From contig JABEVM010000055.1 of assembly GCA_013041585.1 (NCBI GenBank), positions 1 to 11,246 on the forward strand: a DNA stretch of 11,246 nt, written 5' to 3'. Numbering within the stretch: the stretch's first letter is position 1; each line of letters starts with the position of its first letter. Positions 6,704 through 11,246 of this stretch are shown in pieces. The notes beneath the pieces were generated by a model that searched no databases, was not told where the DNA came from, and saw nothing but the letters and a program-made list of their open reading frames with translations. The position numbers and the translations under genes were made by a program. Source of the stretch: Chlamydiota bacterium (GTDB lineage: Bacteria > Chlamydiota > Chlamydiia > Chlamydiales > Rhabdochlamydiaceae).

Positions 6704-7978
6704 CTATTTCAGCGCTGTCTCATAGATAGGGCTTGTTGTAACCGGCATATCACTGGATACCGTCTGTTTCTTTTCTTTAAGACGCCAGGACAATAAAATA
6801 GAAATCAGAAAACCAATCGGGAAAATAAGCATAGCTCGAAGGAAATCTTCTTTGGAATAAAAGGTAGATGCGCAGGAATGAGAATAGTCCAACAAATATC
6901 CGGTCAGAGGCTGCCCTATCAAAGGAAGACCCATAATAATGATCGCAGCAATTCCCATGCACGTTCCTCGTAATTTTTGAGGAGCGTATTCTACAATCAT
7001 GGGATAGCTAAGCACCTGGGAAGCAGAAAAAATCCCAAGGCTAAAAAAGAGACACGCCATCGACCATACTGGCATCGAGTCCGAAAGTAGAATAATAAGA
7101 AAGCTCGCAAACGAAGCAGTCGCTCCAAAAATCATTAAGGAGCGCTTATTATAAATATAGTCCCCTAAATATCCATACAGTGGAAATCCGATAATGCTGC
7201 CTAAAGGGATCATACTCGTAACCCACGAAGCCTCCACCACCTCATAACCATGAACTTGGATTAGGTAAAGGTTACCAATCATGGCGCTAATGATCATAAG
7301 AGGAAGGTTCATAAAGGCTGTATATAAACCGAATTTCCAAGTTTGACTGGAAGAAAGGGAAGAAAAGAGTTCCTGGGTGAAAACCTGAAAAGAGTGAAAA
7401 TGAACCCGTCGTTTGTATTTAGGAGATTCATAGACAAACAAAAAATTCACAATCCAAATGAACACACCAAGTAACGCATCGATTTGCAGAGTTTTTACCC
7501 AACCTACTTTCTCCGCAAGCACAGAAAAAGGAACCTGGGCAACGACTCCTCCTAAAAGACCAATTGTAATGATCATACTCATTACAAATGAGCTTTTCCT
7601 AGGAAACCAGCTGCTGGCCAAGACCATGCAACTCAAAAAGCAAAATGCGTTTCCAATTCCTGTAAGAAAGTGGGAGAAGGCGGCCTGAAAAAAAGTTTCC
7701 GAATAAGCAAGCCCAACAGTCCCAACGATACAACATCCTAAGGAAACTAAAATCACGCTTCTGGCAGGACAACGATCTAAAATAATTCCTGCGGGGATTA
7801 AACAGATGACATCAGCTAATAAATATGTCGAACAGATGATAGAAAAATCTTTTGCATTAAGATGCAAAGACTTCATAAACACATTCGAAAGGCTATTTAG
7901 CATATGGAATTGCATCAATTCATATGAAAGAAAAAGGGCTGCAGCTATGCAGATTCCCCAAGCTCTAAGTTGGTACAT
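6704..7978 (-). CDS. MFS transporter, Pht-like, possible nucleoside carrier, 424 aa
   Basis: A 12-segment major facilitator superfamily permease of the inner membrane. Visible marks are an MFS motif A-like PAGIILDRCPARSVI (62-76) between the second and third helices, its echo GYLGDYIYNKRS in the second half, and the WFPRKSSFVMSM...GLLGGVVAQVP stretch (124-150). The last resembles the phagosomal transporter (Pht) type carriers of Legionella and related organic-solute permeases. A cytoplasmic loop follows helix 6 (residues 184-212, basic), and the C terminus is polar. The ATG has AGAGGGG just upstream and lies 10 nt after the thymidine kinase stop, so the two genes are almost certainly cotranscribed and may share a pathway. 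The substrate is inferred from this linkage only. Amino acids or other small solutes remain possible. Confidence 0.8.
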   Translation of the reverse strand: MYQLRAWGICIAAALFLSYELMQFHMLNSLSNVFMKSLHLNAKDFSIICSTYLLADVICLIPAGIILDRCPARSVILVSLGCCIVGTVGLAYSETFFQAAFSHFLTGIGNAFCFLSCMVLASSWFPRKSSFVMSMIITIGLLGGVVAQVPFSVLAEKVGWVKTLQIDALLGVFIWIVNFLFVYESPKYKRRVHFHSFQVFTQELFSSLSSSQTWKFGLYTAFMNLPLMIISAMIGNLYLIQVHGYEVVEASWVTSMIPLGSIIGFPLYGYLGDYIYNKRSLMIFGATASFASFLIILLSDSMPVWSMACLFFSLGIFSASQVLSYPMIVEYAPQKLRGTCMGIAAIIIMGLPLIGQPLTGYLLDYSHSCASTFYSKEDFLRAMLIFPIGFLISILLSWRLKEKKQTVSSDMPVTTSPIYETALK

Positions 7979-7988
7979 AATCCCCTCT

Positions 7989-8615
7989 TTACTGATTTAA
8001 TTCGGCGTATACTTGCGTTATTTCACCCTTACTAAATTTTTTATTGCTTTCTCGAAAATGTACCATACATGTGGAGAGGTAACTTTCATTTCCACCAATT
8101 TGAATCTGAGAACCTTCTTCTACAGAATTTCCAGCAGGGTCAATTCTCAAATTCATAGTTGCCTTTCTGCCACAATGACAAATCGTCTTAATCTCAACTA
8201 ATTCTTCAGCCCAAATGAGCAGATATTTGCTTCCTTCAAAAGGCTCTCCTTTGAAGTCAGAGCGGAGTCCATAGCATAACACAGGGATTTGGATCTCCGT
8301 TGTGATCTGGGTAAGCTGTTTGACTTGTTCTTTTTTTAAAAAATGAGCCTCATCAATTAATACACAACGAAGTTTGGTAAGCTTTTTCTCTTGTTCTTTC
8401 ACATACGTAAAAAAATCGAGGTCGTCGTCAAATCCAACTGCTTCTTCTTTGAGCCCAATCCTTGAGTGAACATAGGGCTTAGTAAGTCGTGTATCAATGC
8501 AGGGAGAAAAAAGCAGCACATCCATTCCTCGTTCGCAATAATTATAACTTGATTGCAAAAGGGTCGTGCTTTTTCCTGCATTCATTGCAGAATAATAAAA
8601 GTATAATTTCGCCAT
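7989..8615 (-). CDS. tdk: thymidine kinase (type II), 208 aa
   Basis: It phosphorylates thymidine (and deoxyuridine) to the monophosphate with ATP, a salvage entry to dTTP in the cytoplasm. It matches E. coli Tdk (205 aa) closely. The P-loop SAMNAGKST is at 9-17. IDEAHF (87-92) carries the Walker B Asp88 and catalytic Glu89. The lasso/substrate region includes LCYGLRSDFKGEPFEGS (113-129). Zinc ligands are present as CHC (Cys146, Cys148) and CMVH (Cys183, His186). GGNESY (174-179) contributes to nucleoside binding. It is the first gene of a minus-strand pair with the MFS carrier, separated by 10 nt, and is divergent from the DHA2 transporter. No clear Shine-Dalgarno sequence precedes its ATG. 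All catalytic parts are intact, so it is expected to be active. Confidence 0.96.
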   Translation of the reverse strand: MAKLYFYYSAMNAGKSTTLLQSSYNYCERGMDVLLFSPCIDTRLTKPYVHSRIGLKEEAVGFDDDLDFFTYVKEQEKKLTKLRCVLIDEAHFLKKEQVKQLTQITTEIQIPVLCYGLRSDFKGEPFEGSKYLLIWAEELVEIKTICHCGRKATMNLRIDPAGNSVEEGSQIQIGGNESYLSTCMVHFRESNKKFSKGEITQVYAELNQ

Positions 8616-8646
8616 AGGACTAATACTTTATTTGTGAACGAATTCG

Positions 8647-8675
8647 AGGATAGGATCTTAGCGATTATTTGCCAA
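8647..8675 (-). promoter_or_regulatory. candidate sigma-70-type promoter for the tdk operon
   Basis: On the minus strand TTGGCA (8675-8670) and TATCCT (8652-8647) are separated by exactly 17 bp, and the -10 lies about 32 nt upstream of the tdk ATG. The -35 matches TTGACA at 5 of 6 positions and the -10 matches TATAAT at 4 of 6. It is the best promoter-like pair I see in the tdk/DHA2 divergent region. Confidence 0.4.
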
Positions 8676-8811
8676 TACTTGTTTCGTTTTCTGGATCAAC
8701 CATAGAGAAAAATGTTCTCAAAATATAAAAACTACATCCTTATATCAGCTAAAAAACCTTGAATTGAAAGTTATTTTATCTTATTCCGTAGATGATACAA
8801 TCATTTACTAA

Positions 8812-10212
8812 ATGGTGAAAACCAGCATGGCTAACGCAGAGCAATTTCGTCATAAATGGTGGGCCCTCCTTGGAGTATCTCTTCTTGCCTTCACCGCATT
8901 CCTAGATGCAACAATTGTCAATACTGCACTCCCGTTCATCCAAGCAGATTTGCAAATAGACATCTTACAGCTCCAATGGGTGACAAATATTTTTATCATC
9001 ATTCTAAGTATGACAATGATTGCGATGGGAAAGTTTGCTGATCTATGGGGTCGAAAAAAAGTATTCTATATTGGATCGGCCCTCTTTGGCGTTGCGGCTG
9101 TGGGAGCCGCTCTCAGCAAAACAATTGAAGTCTTAGTCTTCTTCCGTGGATTGCAAGCGCTGGGCGCCTCAACCGTATTTATCGCTTCTGCAGCGCTTCT
9201 TTCTGATGTCTTTCCTGAAAAGGAAAGAGTAAAAGCCATTAGCATTTATGGAGGAGTTACAGGTTTTGGACTCATGATAGGTCCTTTTCTTGGAGGAGTC
9301 CTCATTAGCCTTTTGAATTGGAGATGGGTTTTTTGGATTAATATTCCTCTTATTGTAGCTGGTCTAGTTGCCTGCATCTTTAGTCTCCGAGCTCACTCTC
9401 AAGAAAAACATTCTGTCAAAATCGATTATGTAGGACTTGTACTGTTAATTTCTGGGCTTGGCTCTCTTATGTACGGCATTATCGCAGGAGCAGAAGCAAA
9501 TTGGACTTCTTTCCAAGCATGGGTTTTTCTGGTACTAGGATTCTGCGGTATCACTCTCTTAGTTATCTTCGATGAATTCCGAAAAAATCCCTTGCTTGAC
9601 CTTGTTATTTTCAAAGAAAAGCTCATTTCTCTTGCAGCCTTAAGCTGCGCACTCGCCGGGATTGCTTCGACAGTCTTTATGTTTTTTGATCCCCTGTATT
9701 TGCGTATTCTTAGAAACATGCCTCCGTTTGAGATCGGCCTTCTGATCGCTGTGATTCCTGCAGCGCAAGCTCTTATTGCATGTATTTTCGATCGATCTGT
9801 AAAATGGTTTGGAGTTCCCAATCTCCTTTTCTTCTCTGTCATTGCTGCTTTTTTCGCAATTTGTCTTCATAGATTGATAGGTCTTCATACATCGACAGCC
9901 TTTCTTATCCTTCCCTTTTTTCTCTTGGGTGTAAATTGGGGATTGAGCAATTCCGCTATGATCACAGCTGTCAACCAAGTTATTGCTTCTCGCAAAATTG
10001 GAGCAGCACTTGGCACCATCGCAACGATTTGGAATATTGTTGGAGCCATTTTCTTAGCTTTGAGTACGGCCATTTTCCATGCTGTAGAGATACACTCTTC
10101 TTTTCTTTCCGGATTTCATAGAGCGATCGATTTCAACATCCTCTTTGCAGGTCTTGTTTTAGCTATAGCTATTTGGATTCGCGTAAGACTAAAAAAGAAG
10201 ATGCCATATTAA
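8812..10212 (+). CDS. DHA2-type (EmrB/QacA) MFS drug:H+ antiporter, 466 aa
   Basis: An inner-membrane proton-driven efflux pump with about 14 hydrophobic segments, the count typical of DHA2. Signature motifs are present in order: motif D1-like LDATIVNTALP (31-41) in helix 1; motif A GKFADLWGRKKVF (73-85) in the loop after helix 2; the motif B arginine region FFRGLQALGAS (110-120); and the antiporter-specific motif C, TGFGLMIGPFLGG (150-162), in helix 5. Motif C marks exporters rather than importers. The ATG at 8812 has no Shine-Dalgarno sequence; a second ATG at 8827 (MANAEQFRHKWW) would remove five residues and is an equally good start. It is monocistronic, followed by a strong hairpin at 10296-10336. 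The substrate cannot be read from sequence; no regulator gene or accessory EmrA-type gene lies beside it. Confidence 0.87.
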   Translation: MVKTSMANAEQFRHKWWALLGVSLLAFTAFLDATIVNTALPFIQADLQIDILQLQWVTNIFIIILSMTMIAMGKFADLWGRKKVFYIGSALFGVAAVGAALSKTIEVLVFFRGLQALGASTVFIASAALLSDVFPEKERVKAISIYGGVTGFGLMIGPFLGGVLISLLNWRWVFWINIPLIVAGLVACIFSLRAHSQEKHSVKIDYVGLVLLISGLGSLMYGIIAGAEANWTSFQAWVFLVLGFCGITLLVIFDEFRKNPLLDLVIFKEKLISLAALSCALAGIASTVFMFFDPLYLRILRNMPPFEIGLLIAVIPAAQALIACIFDRSVKWFGVPNLLFFSVIAAFFAICLHRLIGLHTSTAFLILPFFLLGVNWGLSNSAMITAVNQVIASRKIGAALGTIATIWNIVGAIFLALSTAIFHAVEIHSSFLSGFHRAIDFNILFAGLVLAIAIWIRVRLKKKMPY

Positions 10213-10295
10213 AATCCTTTATCATATGGGCCGTAAAACCGATTCCTTTAGGGAAGGGAGGATGTCAAATTGAACAAATGTAGGAACGAATCCTC

Positions 10296-10336
10296 AAACT
10301 ACGTGAGAAAGGATCTTTCCTTTGATCACGTAGTTT
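10296..10336 (+). terminator. strong two-step hairpin terminator
   Basis: An 11-bp perfect outer stem pairs AAACTACGTGA (10296-10306) with TCACGTAGTTT (10326-10336). Inside it, AAAGGA (10308-10313) pairs with TCCTTT (10318-10323) around a TCTT loop, with a small G/GA internal loop between the stems. A T-rich run (TTTCTTT, 10334-10340) follows on the plus strand. It lies 84 nt after the DHA2 gene and 21 nt before the 3' end of the convergent protease gene, so it may stop both transcripts. Confidence 0.75.
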
Positions 10337-10356
10337 CTTTAATGTAGAAAACTCCT

Positions 10357-11202
10357 CTAGTTCTTAAAACCACAAATACTCTTGAGAATGTTTGCGCGAT
10401 GGTTATTTGCTTCCGGAGTAGTTTTAGGCTTAGCCCAAATGGAATCGGCAGACTCTCTTTGAATTAATCTCCTTTCATAATAATCAGAAAGATATACTCC
10501 GCAATTATGCAAATCCCATTGGTGCTTTTCTTTGTTTTGCTTAACTTCAAAGTTTTCGATTTGATACGTTTTCTTAAGATACTTTAAAAATGTAGCTAAA
10601 TCGCTCTTTGCATCGCTACGAAGACAATCTCCTCGATCTTCACAGGTAAGTCCTTTAGGATCGTAAAATTCAATAACTTTACTTTCAAAATCAATCATAA
10701 AAGTTACTACGTGATCTCCCGAACGCCCCATTTTTTTGGCAATTATTTGAGATGGACTTCCTTCTTTACTTGCTACGACAACAGGAATAACTAAAAACTT
10801 TTTATCTTGTGCAGCCAGCATTTCCTTTTTAGGTAGTGATTTATATGCGTCTCCGCCCCCAACTAAAAAAGAGGGGATCATTTTTACCTTAGGGTTTTCT
10901 TTTTCTATATATTCTCCATAAGCCATCAGAACGTCAGGAGCTAACTCAGTCACTTGCTGTAATCTCCTAATTCCTATTGCCTTATTAGAATCGTTCCTGT
11001 CGAGTTTTTCGCGTTTAATATAACCTTCCACATCAAGCCCTTTTGGAAGAGGAACTCTACCATTTAGAGTAGCTGCTGAAGCCCATATATCCCAAGCTAC
11101 TGCCGTAGTGGCTTGCCGCACGCTTCTTAAAGCCCAATTCTGGGAATAATCTACAGAAGCTACTACTGTAGCTGCATCTAATAAAACAGGTAAAATACTC
11201 AT
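10357..11202 (-). CDS. predicted clan CE (C48/Ulp1-like) cysteine protease, candidate deubiquitinase effector, 281 aa
   Basis: It probably cleaves ubiquitin or a ubiquitin-like modifier from host proteins after delivery into a eukaryotic cell. The C-terminal half carries the clan CE catalytic order His-Asp-Gln-Cys. GDHVVTFMID (162-171) supplies His164. VIEFYDPKGL (176-185) supplies Asp181, in the position of the DSxG motif. HQWDLHNCGVYLSDYY (227-242) supplies the oxyanion Gln228 and nucleophile Cys234, close to the Q...DCGV motif of Ulp1/SENP and bacterial relatives such as ChlaDUB. Residues 1-130 are not recognisable; the start (SILPVLLDAATVVASV) is hydrophobic and Ser/Ala-rich without a normal signal peptide, compatible with type III secretion. 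A TATAAT -10 candidate lies on the minus strand at 11227-11222, but its -35 would fall at the window edge. YopJ-type acetyltransferase activity is the main alternative. Confidence 0.7.
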   Translation of the reverse strand: MSILPVLLDAATVVASVDYSQNWALRSVRQATTAVAWDIWASAATLNGRVPLPKGLDVEGYIKREKLDRNDSNKAIGIRRLQQVTELAPDVLMAYGEYIEKENPKVKMIPSFLVGGGDAYKSLPKKEMLAAQDKKFLVIPVVVASKEGSPSQIIAKKMGRSGDHVVTFMIDFESKVIEFYDPKGLTCEDRGDCLRSDAKSDLATFLKYLKKTYQIENFEVKQNKEKHQWDLHNCGVYLSDYYERRLIQRESADSIWAKPKTTPEANNHRANILKSICGFKN

Positions 11203-11246
11203 AAAAAAACCTAAATTTAATATTATAAAAACAATTTATAATACTA

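Noticed and set aside
8759..8787. TTGAAT-17-TATTCC as the promoter of the DHA2 gene
   Set aside because: Both boxes are weak, and several equally good pairs can be drawn in this AT-rich spacer.
9426..9978. Two overlapping minus-strand ORFs of 138 and 112 residues inside the DHA2 transporter gene
   Set aside because: They are antisense to a gene with clear MFS motifs, are rich in Arg, Lys and Ser as expected for the complement of hydrophobic codons, and lack ribosome binding sites or recognisable domains.

Overview
The window looks like chromosomal DNA from an AT-rich, host-associated bacterium. The best guess is an environmental chlamydia (Parachlamydiales-type). Three things suggest this: a predicted clan CE cysteine protease of the deubiquitinase/deSUMOylase type, which is a typical effector class in intracellular bacteria; a GT8-like transferase; and a gene order dominated by transporters, salvage and lipid modification, with weak ribosome binding sites and AT-rich spacers. 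Several proteins (YbaL-like antiporter, Cfa, Tdk, YajG) also closely resemble gammaproteobacterial families, so an intracellular gammaproteobacterium such as a Legionellales member cannot be excluded. I see no rRNA, tRNA, CRISPR array, insertion sequence, attachment site or origin.

Layout. Positions 1-245 hold the tail of an upstream gene, a 36-residue lysine-rich small protein and a hairpin terminator. A GT8-like glycosyltransferase (329-1090, +) converges on a YajG-family lipoprotein (1127-1732, -). A YbaL/KefB-type antiporter without its regulatory domain (1946-3136, +) converges on the peptidoglycan-editing factor PgeF (3182-3958, -). PgeF is divergent from a two-gene lipid operon across a short regulatory region with a 9-bp inverted repeat around a candidate promoter. 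The operon is a cyclopropane-fatty-acid-synthase-type methyltransferase with a hydrophobic N terminus (4143-5318, +), overlapped by 23 nt by a DHCR24-like FAD oxidoreductase (5296-6699, +). Next come a thymidine kinase and an MFS transporter as a likely minus-strand operon (8615 down to 6704), a divergent DHA2-type MFS efflux protein (8812-10212, +), a strong two-step hairpin terminator, and the clan CE protease gene (10357-11202, -).

How they may work together. The Cfa-type enzyme plus the DHCR24-like reductase resembles the actinobacterial pairs that methylate an unsaturated acyl chain to a methylene intermediate and then reduce it to a methyl branch. Alternatively the reductase acts on host sterols. 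Thymidine kinase with a Pht-like MFS carrier suggests uptake and trapping of host thymidine. The protease probably removes ubiquitin or a ubiquitin-like modifier inside a eukaryotic host. These functions are inferred from sequence resemblance and context; family assignments rest on motifs read by eye, with no database search.
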